Source of the DNA: Planctomycetes bacterium UBA2386
GTDB taxonomy: Bacteria > Planctomycetota > UBA1135 > UBA2386
Direction: 5' to 3'
DNA: 42,451 nt
Assembly (NCBI GenBank): GCA_002343845.1
Contig: DDSQ01000073.1
Coordinates: forward strand, 32,636-75,086
Below, piece by piece: positions 7,701-16,244 of the stretch. How positions within the stretch are numbered: position 1 is the stretch's first letter; the number at the start of each line of letters is the position of its first letter. The notes beneath the pieces were generated by a model. The model did not search any database. It saw only the letters and a list, made by a program, of their open reading frames with translations, and had not been told where the DNA came from. The position numbers and the translations under genes are program-made.

Positions 7701-9911
7701 GAGGCGACGAAGCTCCGCGACGAGCTGGCAACTCTGCACCGGAGCCGCGAAGAGGTCGTCGCCCGCCGCGACGCGCTGGCGAAGGAACGCGAAGAACTCG
7801 TGCGCCAGCGTGACGCCGCGGCCACCGAACGCACGGCGCTCGCCAAGGAGAACGAGTTCCTGATCCGTCAGCGCAACGTCGTGACGGAAGAACGCGATCG
7901 ACTGGCCAACGACCATGCGGCTGCGACTCGCCAGCGGGACGAGCTCTCGTCCGCGTGCGAGGCCTTCGCCAAGGACAAGAGCGAACTCACTCGTCGCCGC
8001 GACGAACTGACCGCCGAGCGCGATGTGTTGGCGAAGGACCGGACCGAGATCACGCACGAGCGCGACGCCCTCGCCAGGGACAAGGCCGAACTCACCCAGC
8101 GCCGCGACGCGCTGACCGCCGAACGCGACGCCCTCGCCAAGGACAAGGGCGAACTCACCCAGCGCCGCGACGCGCTGACCGCCGAACGCAACGCCCTCGC
8201 CAGGGACAAGGCCGAACTCACCCAGCGCCGCGACGCGCTGACCGCCGAACGCGACGCCCTCGCCAGGGACAAGGGCGAACTCACCCAGCGCCGCGACGCG
8301 CTCGCCGCCGAGAAGGCCAAGCTCGTCCAGGAACGGGACGCGCTGGCCAAGCAGCATCGCGAAACCACCGAGGCGCTGACCAAGGAGAGGGCTCAGGTGC
8401 ACACCCTCGGGCAGGCGAAGAAGGACCTGGAGTCGGCTCGCCAGAGCCTGGTCCACGACCTCGGGCGCACGCGCGAAGAGATGGACAAGTTGGTCCGCTC
8501 GCGCGAGTTCCGCTCAGGCAACTTCCTCTGGAACAAGATGCCTCTCGCCTACTTGTCTCGCCGCGGCAAGAAGTGGTACCGCCGCTTCGTCAACGCCAAG
8601 GACCGGGCCCTGTCCGTCCTGCGGCGCCCGCGCCGCGCCGAAGGCGTCGCCATCGTCGCGGCCTGCTGGCAGTGGCCGATCTACAGCCACACGTTCGTCT
8701 ACCAGGAGATGATCGGCCTCACGCACATGGGGCTCGACGTCCGGATGTTCCACTGGGACCTCGGCGACACCGGGCAACTGCACAAGGCATTCGCCTACCT
8801 GGCCGACCACCGCACGCAGCTGCAGCCGCTCGGGCCACAGCACAAGAAGGACAAGGAACACTTCGAGAAGACCAAGCCCGGCCGGCTGCGCGCGTTCCTC
8901 GAACTCGTGGCAAAGCACACGGGTCGCAAGGTCGAGGATCTCGAGAAGGAGTCGCTGGTGATGCAGGGCTGCACGTTCGCGCGCATGGCGGAACTCGCCG
9001 GCGCCAAGTACCTGCACAGCTACTTCTTCTACGACCAGTCGTTCATGGTCATGCAGGCGGCGTGGTTGCTCGGCATCCCGCGCGGCGTCTCGTGCTACGC
9101 CGACCACATGCTCGACGACTACCCGTTCAAGCTGGTCGGCCTGCACGTCGAGCTGGCGGACGTGATCGTGGCGACCAGCGCGCGCATCAAGCGCGAACTG
9201 TCGGCCAAGTCCGGCGGCAAGTTCGACGACAAGATCATCGTCAAACCCAACGGTGTCGACGGCGCGCGCTTCCCGGCGATCCAGCGGGCCGACCGCAAGC
9301 CCGGCGAAGCGATCGAAGTGGTCTCGATCTCGCGCATCGAGCCGAAGAAGGGGCTCACCTACCTCGTCGAAGCGGTCGCCGAGCTGAAGCGACGTGGCCA
9401 TCGGCTGGTCGTGCACGTGATCGGCAGCAAGGACCCGCACAGCAAGGGCAGCCTCGAGTACGCCGCCGACTTCGAACGCCGCATCGCCGAACTGGGCGTC
9501 GAGGAGCAGTTCCTGCTGCACGGCATGAAGAAGCAGGAAGAACTGCCGCCCATCCTGCAGCGCTGCCGCGCCTTCGTCGCCCCGTACGTCGAGGTCGAGA
9601 ACGGCGACAAGGACGGCATCCCGACGGCGATGCTCGAAGGTCTCGCGTCGAGCCTGCCGGTCGTCACCACCGACTCCGGCTCGATCCTCGAAGTGGTCAC
9701 CAACGGCGTCGAAGGCCTGATCGTGCCGCAACGCGACAGCAAGGCGCTCGCCGACGCCTTCGAGCGGCTGATCCGCGAGCCCGCGCTCGAACGCCGCCTG
9801 GCCAAGGCCGCGCGCGCCCGCTTCGACCGCGAGTTCGACATCCAGGTCACCGAGAAGCGGCTGCACGAACGCGTCGCGAGACTCGTCGGTCGCGCGGTCA
9901 AGCAGCCGTGA
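4758..9911 (+). CDS. Multidomain protein: SPASM-like/degenerate radical-SAM region, GT2, coiled coil, GT4
   Basis: A 1717-residue cytoplasmic protein with four parts. Residues 30-100 resemble a SPASM/twitch domain (C37, C55, C93, C96). Residues about 115-320 look like a TIM barrel of the radical-SAM kind, but lack the CxxxCxxC cluster. Residues about 478-700 are a GT2 domain (VTVLVPSFRHEAYVEEAL, VVDDRSPDA, LLNSDDLFHPERL). Residues about 865-1250 are one long Glu/Arg/Ala coiled coil with 21-residue repeats. Residues about 1295-1712 are a GT4 domain (VSISRIEPKKGLTYLVEAV, DGIPTAMLEGLASSLPVV, with E-x7-E). It could link two successive sugar transfers on one chain. It ends 4 nt before the next GT4 gene. 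The GT assignments are firm; the N-terminal interpretation rests on similarity to the protein at 18823-20520. Confidence 0.88.
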   Translation: MAAAETHNSWPVDRASLDATRRRCHRAVPDAKAWTACSAPSEELVIDADGAVRACEFGAAPIAPPGAADASAAWRSAAIRQDLAAGKLPMPHCNGCALWLTHELVPHVPVLRTELTAAIGGGAPRRLVLRLPPAKRAWPQALVDQVMALVATAERVVVEASRLFTHPMLAPLVTAVKAAPQPPALELRTHAIGAVDRIAKTLAGVRVASVELTAASRNVEAAKAAQLAARLGCQASVRFVFGPENWFDFEETARTVAAANLPIDFVVLDRDGRVPLRELAPADLAIVKDAVVSAWPRCGSATRPKSIRENAFDHLCAEVRALLRHTGEATLANRSPEPATSIDLPPIDHPWYADRALADWWMPKLFGNTGMATISTWAVKEATGRAGAKVLAESAWLRVLCHRIARDRQPPALLAALRNAYAGEARQRLAEADDAFVAGFDVRPYGGPWAPELGLTRAAPRTRPFPIGKAKQPTRSAKADVTVLVPSFRHEAYVEEALRSVLAQTYPNFKLLVVDDRSPDATVARARAVVDSRLEVVVNASNVGLGNSVLAALERIDTPYVALLNSDDLFHPERLRRCREALQTNAKAQLVTTGLSLVDHDGGELTTTNTSPLLDGRLVHDWVAWYAAATPPTNLPAAELFGTLLERNFLATSTNFVARTDWLRAQAESLRSLKYCLDWQLFLEAAATDVLVHVPEPLAAYRLHATNTVWFREGRRWSYYLEVNRVVAHALRRFASMGQERSDATCLRVLEAVSRHAIKNRETDGFALFLHTAFEAIQVDRLATTSPKAQALVEGLNAAAERVRTALDHAAQTRNEDAPQRRLRTLLSDLSEEQLRVERGNRRWLQGYVDTLEARLRETFGQVDVLVGEKAKLHQRQGELDHRVAELVAETQRLSAALKTERERAGGLDGRVQQLQRDLDGVRGDLATARGAAAAIAELRELVSRELAASRSERDSARQERDRLQATLAGEARKAREQADAEATKLRDELATLHRSREEVVARRDALAKEREELVRQRDAAATERTALAKENEFLIRQRNVVTEERDRLANDHAAATRQRDELSSACEAFAKDKSELTRRRDELTAERDVLAKDRTEITHERDALARDKAELTQRRDALTAERDALAKDKGELTQRRDALTAERNALARDKAELTQRRDALTAERDALARDKGELTQRRDALAAEKAKLVQERDALAKQHRETTEALTKERAQVHTLGQAKKDLESARQSLVHDLGRTREEMDKLVRSREFRSGNFLWNKMPLAYLSRRGKKWYRRFVNAKDRALSVLRRPRRAEGVAIVAACWQWPIYSHTFVYQEMIGLTHMGLDVRMFHWDLGDTGQLHKAFAYLADHRTQLQPLGPQHKKDKEHFEKTKPGRLRAFLELVAKHTGRKVEDLEKESLVMQGCTFARMAELAGAKYLHSYFFYDQSFMVMQAAWLLGIPRGVSCYADHMLDDYPFKLVGLHVELADVIVATSARIKRELSAKSGGKFDDKIIVKPNGVDGARFPAIQRADRKPGEAIEVVSISRIEPKKGLTYLVEAVAELKRRGHRLVVHVIGSKDPHSKGSLEYAADFERRIAELGVEEQFLLHGMKKQEELPPILQRCRAFVAPYVEVENGDKDGIPTAMLEGLASSLPVVTTDSGSILEVVTNGVEGLIVPQRDSKALADAFERLIREPALERRLAKAARARFDREFDIQVTEKRLHERVARLVGRAVKQP
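8067..8318 (+). repeat. Four tandem 63-bp repeats inside the coiled-coil coding region
   Basis: Units start at 8067, 8130, 8193 and 8256, exactly 63 bp apart, and differ by only a few bases until the last unit diverges near its 3' end. Each encodes 21 residues (pattern ALA-[RK]-DK-[AG]-ELTQRRDALTAE-R-[DN]), which is three heptads, so gain or loss of a unit lengthens or shortens the coil without breaking its register. More diverged units precede them from about 7965. The near-identity at silent sites indicates recent duplication. Confidence 0.9.
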
Positions 9912-9915
9912 CCCG

Positions 9916-11190
9916 ATGCGGCTCCTGTTCGTCGTCCACCAGTTCTTCCCCGACTGCCGATCGGGCACCGAGCAGTACTGCCTGGCGGTGGCTCGCGAAG
10001 CGCGCGCGCGCGGCGACGACGTCACCGTGCTGTCCTTGCACTGGGACCACGACCGCGACTGGCCGCCGATCAAGCTGTTCGAACAGCCGTACGACGGCTT
10101 CCGCGTGCTGCGCCTCAACCACTGGCGCCGGCTGAACCCCAACGAGCCGCTGCGCGACTACGAGAACCTGCACCTCGACGGCTGGTTCCGGCGCGTGCTC
10201 GACGACGTCCGCCCGGACGCGGTGCACTTCTTCCACCTGCGGCAGCTCGGCTCGAACCTGATCGGCGTCGCCCGGGCGCACGGCGCGCGCACCGTCGTCA
10301 ACCTGATGGACTTCTGGTTCCTCTGCCCGCGCTTCACGCTGCTGCGCAGCGATGGCGGGCTGTGCGAAGGCCCGCCGGACGGCGGCCAGGGCTGCGTGCC
10401 CTGCCACCAGCCCGATCTCGCGGGAGCAACGCCCGCGCCCGCCCCGCCGCCGCTGACCAGCGACCCGCCAGCTCGCCTGCGCGCGCTGCTCGATCGCAAG
10501 GGTCGCCAGCTCGCGAACCTGGCGCTCGCCGACGCGGTCGTGGCGCCGTCGCGCTTCCTCGCCGGCATGTTCGCGAAGAACGGCTTCCCCGCCGATCGCG
10601 TGACCGTGGTGCCGTACGGACTCGCGCCCGGTCGCATCGCGCCGCTCGCGGTCACACGACCACGCACCCCGCTGCGGCTCGGGTTCTGCGGCGTGCTGTC
10701 GCCATGGAAGGCGCCGCACCTGGTGATTCGCGCCGTGCGCGACAGCCGCGCCGCGGTCGAACTGCGCATCCACGGCAATGCCGACGAGTCGATGTTCGCC
10801 GACTACATCGCCCGCTGTCGCACGATCGCCGGCGACGACCCGCGGATCTCCTTCCGCGGCGCCTACGGCGAGAACGAGGCGGCCGGCGTGTTCGCCGACC
10901 TCGACGCGCTGGTCGTGCCGAGCACCTGGTACGAGAACACTCCGTTCGTCGTGCTCGAGGCGTTCGCGGCCGGCTTGCCCGTGATCGCGTCGGATCTCGG
11001 CGGCCTGGCGGAGGTCGTCGCCGACGGCAAGAACGGGCTGCTGTTCGCGGCCGGCGACCCTGGCGCGCTGCGCGCTGCGATCGAGCGGCTCGCCGGCGAT
11101 CCGGCCCTGTACGCGCGGTTGCGACCGCAGCCGCCGCACGACGTCGCCGCGGACTACACGACCTTCCGCGCTCTCTACACGCGCGGCTGA
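9916..11190 (+). CDS. Family 4 glycosyltransferase with Cys-rich insert
   Basis: A 424-residue GT-B enzyme starting MRLLFVVHQFFPDCRSGTEQ, the usual N-terminal strand and loop of GT4 proteins. The middle has DFWFLCPRFTLL followed by a Cys-rich insert (LCEGPPDGGQGCVPC), a pattern seen in a branch of GT4 enzymes and possibly a metal or disulfide-stabilised loop. The donor site is LGFCGVLSPWKAPHLVIRAV, then PFVVLEAFAAGLPVIASDLG with the E-x7-E type pair. The start is 4 nt after the stop of the fusion protein, so the two are almost certainly translated from one transcript and act in the same pathway. Confidence 0.9.
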   Translation: MRLLFVVHQFFPDCRSGTEQYCLAVAREARARGDDVTVLSLHWDHDRDWPPIKLFEQPYDGFRVLRLNHWRRLNPNEPLRDYENLHLDGWFRRVLDDVRPDAVHFFHLRQLGSNLIGVARAHGARTVVNLMDFWFLCPRFTLLRSDGGLCEGPPDGGQGCVPCHQPDLAGATPAPAPPPLTSDPPARLRALLDRKGRQLANLALADAVVAPSRFLAGMFAKNGFPADRVTVVPYGLAPGRIAPLAVTRPRTPLRLGFCGVLSPWKAPHLVIRAVRDSRAAVELRIHGNADESMFADYIARCRTIAGDDPRISFRGAYGENEAAGVFADLDALVVPSTWYENTPFVVLEAFAAGLPVIASDLGGLAEVVADGKNGLLFAAGDPGALRAAIERLAGDPALYARLRPQPPHDVAADYTTFRALYTRG

Positions 11191-11195
11191 CCCGA

Positions 11196-11210
11196 CGGCG
11201 GGCTCCGCCG
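11196..11210. terminator. GC hairpin between convergent genes
   Basis: A perfect 6-bp inverted repeat CGGCGG-GCT-CCGCCG in the 31-bp gap between the converging GT4 genes (plus stop at 11190, minus stop at 11222). There is no T-run on either side, as is common in very GC-rich genomes, so termination is inferred from position and stem strength only. Confidence 0.4.
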
Positions 11211-11221
11211 CGAGCGCTGGC

Positions 11222-12649
11222 TCAGACCTTGCGCCCGCCGCGACCGAGCGTCGCGACGTTCACCAGCGCGTTGCCCCACCGCCACTGGCGGCTGGTCTTC
11301 ATCTCGAGCTCCCTGCGCTTGTGCGTCTCGAGCTCGGCCGTGAGCTGCGCCACCCGCGAACGCAGCGCGTCGATCTCGCGACTCGCCGCCCCGTCCGAAC
11401 CGGCGGGCTGCGCCGGGTGGACGTCGACGCGCGTCGCCACACCCGAACCGGCCAGATGCGCCCGGTAGACGTCGACGCTTCGCTGCGCGATGCCCGTGTC
11501 GGTCAGGCGCTTCTCGACCTCGGCGCGGGCGGCAGCACCGCAGCGCGCGCGCAGCCCGTCGTCCTCGATCATGCGCGTCAGCGCGGCGACGAACGACGCC
11601 GGGTCGCCGTTCCTGGCCAGCACGCCGGTGCGGCCGTCCTCGATCAGCTCCGGCATGCCGCCGCAGTCCGAGGACACGATCGCGCGACCGGCCGTCATCG
11701 CCTCGAGGCAGCTGTAGGGGCAGTTCTCCCAGAGGCTCGGGATCAGGAAGATGCTGCTCGCCTTCAGGCAGGCGCGCACCTCCGGCAAGCCGAGCTGGCC
11801 GAGATAGAAGAACCGGGACTGCAGCTGCCGGTCCTTCACCCACGGCAGGATCTTCTTTTCCATCCAGCCGAACAGGTCGCGGCCCGCGAACACGAACGCG
11901 ATGTCCGGGTACTTGGCGAGCGTGCCCTCCACCATCTTCTGCACGATGTGGATGCCCTTGCGCTCCTCCATGCGGTTGGCGAAGAAGATCAGCTTCTTGT
12001 CGCGCGGCAGGCCGAACTTCGTGAACACGTCGATGCCGTCGTCGCGATCGAACATCGGCACGTCGATGCCGTTCGGAACCACGTGGATGGGCTTCCGTTC
12101 GCCCATCTTCGCGTGCACCTCGTCGGCGAGGAACTTGCTGCACGAGGTGAGCACCTGCGCCTGGTTGATCGCCAGCTGCTCGGCGACACCGGTCAGCACG
12201 CGGTCGATCTTGGGCGTGTCGTAGATGCCCATGATCAGGCGGGCCGGCGAGTGGAACTTGATCGCCGTCGGGATCGCCAGCAGCGTCGTCGTCACCATCG
12301 CGTCGGCGCCGCACTCCGGTGCTTCGACGAAGTCGAACGGCTTCTTGGCGTGCGCCTTGGCCAGCACCGCGAACGCGTCGGCCGCCGTGGTCACGCGGTT
12401 CTGGAACCACCACGCGCGCTTCTTGCGCGCATTGTCGAGCAGACCCGACACCACGCCCTCGCGCTTGATGCGCGTGACCTTCACGCCTTCGTGCTCGCTG
12501 TGGAACACGCCGGGCTTCACCGCGCCCGCGAACACGTGCACGTCGTGGCCGAGCTTGGCCAGCGCCCGCGCCTGGTAGTAGGCGTAGGTGCCGATGCCGC
12601 CGAAGCCGGTCTCGGGTGGGTACTCGAAGCTCAGGATCGCGATGCGCAT
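11222..12649 (-). CDS. Family 4 glycosyltransferase with C-terminal coiled coil
   Basis: A 475-residue GT-B enzyme. It starts MRIAILSFEYPPETGFGGIG, the classic GT4 opening with the acceptor-side glycine loop. Further motifs are CSKFLADEVHAKMGE, VPNGIDVPMFDR, FFANRMEERKGIHIVQKM and PSLWENCPYSCLEAMTAGRA, the latter holding the donor-binding glutamates. After the catalytic domain comes a linker and a short coiled coil (EIDALRSRVAQLTAELETHK), ending in SRQWRWGNALVNVA and a basic tail. An SRxFRxGN motif also follows the coiled coil of the fusion protein at 4758-9911, hinting at a shared docking element. It is the last gene of the ugd-uxs-galE operon, 6 nt after galE. Confidence 0.9.
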   Translation of the reverse strand: MRIAILSFEYPPETGFGGIGTYAYYQARALAKLGHDVHVFAGAVKPGVFHSEHEGVKVTRIKREGVVSGLLDNARKKRAWWFQNRVTTAADAFAVLAKAHAKKPFDFVEAPECGADAMVTTTLLAIPTAIKFHSPARLIMGIYDTPKIDRVLTGVAEQLAINQAQVLTSCSKFLADEVHAKMGERKPIHVVPNGIDVPMFDRDDGIDVFTKFGLPRDKKLIFFANRMEERKGIHIVQKMVEGTLAKYPDIAFVFAGRDLFGWMEKKILPWVKDRQLQSRFFYLGQLGLPEVRACLKASSIFLIPSLWENCPYSCLEAMTAGRAIVSSDCGGMPELIEDGRTGVLARNGDPASFVAALTRMIEDDGLRARCGAAARAEVEKRLTDTGIAQRSVDVYRAHLAGSGVATRVDVHPAQPAGSDGAASREIDALRSRVAQLTAELETHKRRELEMKTSRQWRWGNALVNVATLGRGGRKV

Positions 12650-12655
12650 GTCACT

Positions 12656-13675
12656 TCACTTCTTCGGCAGGGTCAGCTGCCAGCGCCAGGCGTCGGCCAT
12701 GCACTGGTCGAGGGAACGCTGCGCGCGCCAGCCGAGGCCGGACAGGGCCTTGGCGGTGTCGGCGTACGCGGCGATGACGTCGCCGGCGCGGCGTGGGGCC
12801 GACTCCCAGGCTAGCTTCTGCCCGGTCGCACGCTCGAACGCCGCGATCACCTCGAGCACCGTCGAACCCGTGCCGGTGCCGAGGTTGAACACCTCGACCG
12901 CCTCGCTGCCCTTGCCCGCGAACAACCGGTCGAGCGCCTGGACGTGCGCCAGTGCGATGTCGACGACGTGGATGTAGTCGCGCACGGCCGTGCCGTCGCG
13001 CGTCGGATAGTCCCGGCCGAACACCTTCAGCGGCCCGCGCAGGCCCGCGGCGCTCTGTGTGACGAACGGCACCAGGTTCTGCGGCACACCGAGCGGCAGC
13101 TCGCCGATCTTCGCCGACGGATGCGCGCCGATCGGGTTGAAGTAGCGCAGCGCGATGGCGCGGAAGCCGTGGGCCTTCGCCGCGTCGCGCAGGATCTCCT
13201 CGCCGACCTGCTTGGTGTTGCCGTACGGCGACTCCGCCGGCTTGATCGCGGCGTCCTCCTTCACCGGCAGCGAATCGGCCTGACCGTAGACCGTGCACGA
13301 CGAGCTGAAGATGAAGCCGCACTTCGGATGCGCGGCGACGAACTCGAGCAGGTTGACGAGCGAGCCGAAGTTGTTGTGGTAGTAGGCGAGCGGCTTCTGC
13401 ACCGACTCGCCCACGGCCTTGTGCGCGGCGAAGTGGATGATGCCGTCGACGTCGCCGTGACGAGCGAGCAGGGCCGCGCACGCGGCGCGATCGGCGAGAT
13501 CGACGTTCGCCCACTCGGGACGCTTGCCGGCGATCGCCTCGATGCCGTCGAGCACCTCGGCGCGCGTGTTCGAGAGGTTGTCGACGACGACGACGCGGCA
13601 GCCGCGCCCCAGCAACTCGACCGTGGTGTGCGAGCCGATGAAGCCGAGGCCGCCGGTGACCAGGACCTTCTTCAT
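12656..13675 (-). CDS. galE: UDP-glucose 4-epimerase
   Basis: A 339-residue extended short-chain dehydrogenase, the normal GalE length. It interconverts UDP-glucose and UDP-galactose with bound NAD. Motifs: VTGGLGFIGSHTTVELL (NAD-binding GxxGxxG), VVDNLSN, HFAAHKAVGESVQKP, FSSSCTVYG with the catalytic Ser/Thr, YGNTKQVGEEIL with the catalytic Tyr-x3-Lys, and RYFNPIGAH for substrate binding. It follows uxs by 7 nt and precedes a GT4 gene by 6 nt on the same strand, so the operon makes sugar donors and uses them in place. Confidence 0.95.
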   Translation of the reverse strand: MKKVLVTGGLGFIGSHTTVELLGRGCRVVVVDNLSNTRAEVLDGIEAIAGKRPEWANVDLADRAACAALLARHGDVDGIIHFAAHKAVGESVQKPLAYYHNNFGSLVNLLEFVAAHPKCGFIFSSSCTVYGQADSLPVKEDAAIKPAESPYGNTKQVGEEILRDAAKAHGFRAIALRYFNPIGAHPSAKIGELPLGVPQNLVPFVTQSAAGLRGPLKVFGRDYPTRDGTAVRDYIHVVDIALAHVQALDRLFAGKGSEAVEVFNLGTGTGSTVLEVIAAFERATGQKLAWESAPRRAGDVIAAYADTAKALSGLGWRAQRSLDQCMADAWRWQLTLPKK

Positions 13676-13682
13676 GGCCGCG

Positions 13683-14669
13683 TCACTTGCGCGCGTAGCC
13701 CTGGAAGTCGCGGTGCTCCTGCTTGTGGAGCACTTCCTTGGGCAACGCCTGGAATGCCGCGTAGGTGATCTTCAGTCCTTCGGCGCGCGACACCTTCGGC
13801 TCCCAGCCGAGGATCTTCTTCGCCTTGGTGATGTCGGGGCGCCGCTGCGTCGGGTCGTCCTTCGGCAACGGCTTGAAGACGATCTTCTGCTTGGTGCCGG
13901 TGAGCTTGATGATCTCCTCGGCGAACTGCAGGATCGTGATCTCGTCGGGGTTGCCGATGTTCACCGGGTACGGGTAGTCGCTGTGCAACAGGCGCCAGAT
14001 GCCCTCGACGAGGTCGTCGACGTAGCAGAACGAGCGGGTCTGGTTGCCCTTGCCGAACACGGTCAGGTCCTCGCCACGCAGCGCCTGGCCGATGAACGCC
14101 GGCAGCACGCGGCCGTCGTTGAGGCGCATGCGCGGGCCATAGGTGTTGAAGATGCGGATGATCCGCGTCTGCAGCCCGTGGTAGGTGTGGTAGGCCATCG
14201 TCATGGCCTCCTGGAAGCGCTTGGCCTCGTCGTAGACGCCGCGCGGGCCGACCGGGTTGACGTTGCCCCAGTACTCCTCCGTCTGCGGGTGCACGGTCGG
14301 ATCGCCGTAGACCTCGCTGGTCGACGCGACCAGGATGCGCGCGTTCTTCGCCTTGGCGAGGCCGAGGCAGTTGTGCGTGCCGAGCGAGCCGACCTTCAGC
14401 GTCTGGATCGGGATCTTCAGGTAGTCGATCGGCGACGCTGGCGACGCGAAGTGCAGGATGTAGTCGAGCGGCCCCGAGACGTGCACGAAGTTGCTGACGT
14501 CCTTGTGGTGGAACGTGAACTCCTTCTTCGGGAAGAGGTGCTCGAGGTTGCGCAGATCGCCCGTGATGAGGTTGTCCATCCCGACGACCTCGTAGCCCTC
14601 GCGGATGAAGCGGTCGCAGAGGTGCGAGCCGAGGAAGCCGGCGGCGCCGGTGATCAGGATGCGTGGCAT
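13683..14669 (-). CDS. uxs: UDP-glucuronate decarboxylase (UDP-xylose synthase)
   Basis: A 328-residue NAD-dependent decarboxylase of the SDR family that turns UDP-glucuronate into UDP-xylose. Motifs: [53 protein letters not shown] (a strong signature of this enzyme), [14 protein letters not shown] with the catalytic Ser/Glu region, [12 protein letters not shown] with Tyr-x3-Lys, [17 protein letters not shown], and [12 protein letters not shown]. The soluble catalytic domain is complete with no membrane anchor, as in bacterial forms. It lies 13 nt after ugd, which supplies its substrate, and 7 nt before galE. Presence of this gene predicts a xylose-containing (or xylose-derived) surface glycan. 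Confidence 0.95.
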   Translation of the reverse strand: MPRILITGAAGFLGSHLCDRFIREGYEVVGMDNLITGDLRNLEHLFPKKEFTFHHKDVSNFVHVSGPLDYILHFASPASPIDYLKIPIQTLKVGSLGTHNCLGLAKAKNARILVASTSEVYGDPTVHPQTEEYWGNVNPVGPRGVYDEAKRFQEAMTMAYHTYHGLQTRIIRIFNTYGPRMRLNDGRVLPAFIGQALRGEDLTVFGKGNQTRSFCYVDDLVEGIWRLLHSDYPYPVNIGNPDEITILQFAEEIIKLTGTKQKIVFKPLPKDDPTQRRPDITKAKKILGWEPKVSRAEGLKITYAAFQALPKEVLHKQEHRDFQGYARK

Positions 14670-14682
14670 CGTGGGTCTCCGT

Positions 14683-15999
<1,317 letters not shown>

Positions 16000-16244
16000 G
16001 GGCGAGCAGTTCTCGGGGGTCTGGGGCGCGGCGCGCGCCGTGCGTCCATCGGCAGGATCGGGCGTCCGCGGCGAGCGGAATCCACGGCTCGGACGGGCGC
16101 GCTTGGACGCGCCTGGACCGGCACAGAACGCCGATGGGGAGCGACGTTCTAGCCGAACACCGAGGCGCTGGTCCACAGGACCAGCACGCCCTTGCCATGG
16201 CATCCAGCGTGCGCGAGCCCCGGCCACGCTGCATCATCTCCGAC
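16000..16244. promoter_or_regulatory. Divergent intergenic region with a perfect hairpin
   Basis: A 245-bp gap between ugd (minus) and the ferredoxin-NADP reductase-like gene (plus), which must contain both promoters. The clearest structure is GCTGGTCC-ACA-GGACCAGC at 16167-16185, a perfect 8-bp stem with a 3-nt loop, about 60 bp before the plus-strand start. It could be an operator for a dimeric repressor or an mRNA hairpin. A weaker GC stem lies around 16095-16112. No gene or confident -10/-35 pair was recognised. Confidence 0.35.

Noticed and set aside
8004..8318. CRISPR-like direct repeats
   Set aside because: Units are contiguous without spacers and in frame with a coiled-coil protein; they are coding tandem repeats.
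4719..8456. A 1245-codon open frame on the minus strand, opposite the large fusion protein
   Set aside because: It is created by the strong G/C third-position bias of the real gene. Its protein is full of Gly/Arg/Leu/Val runs mirrored from the coiled coil, lacks any domain, and the plus strand clearly encodes GT2 and GT4.
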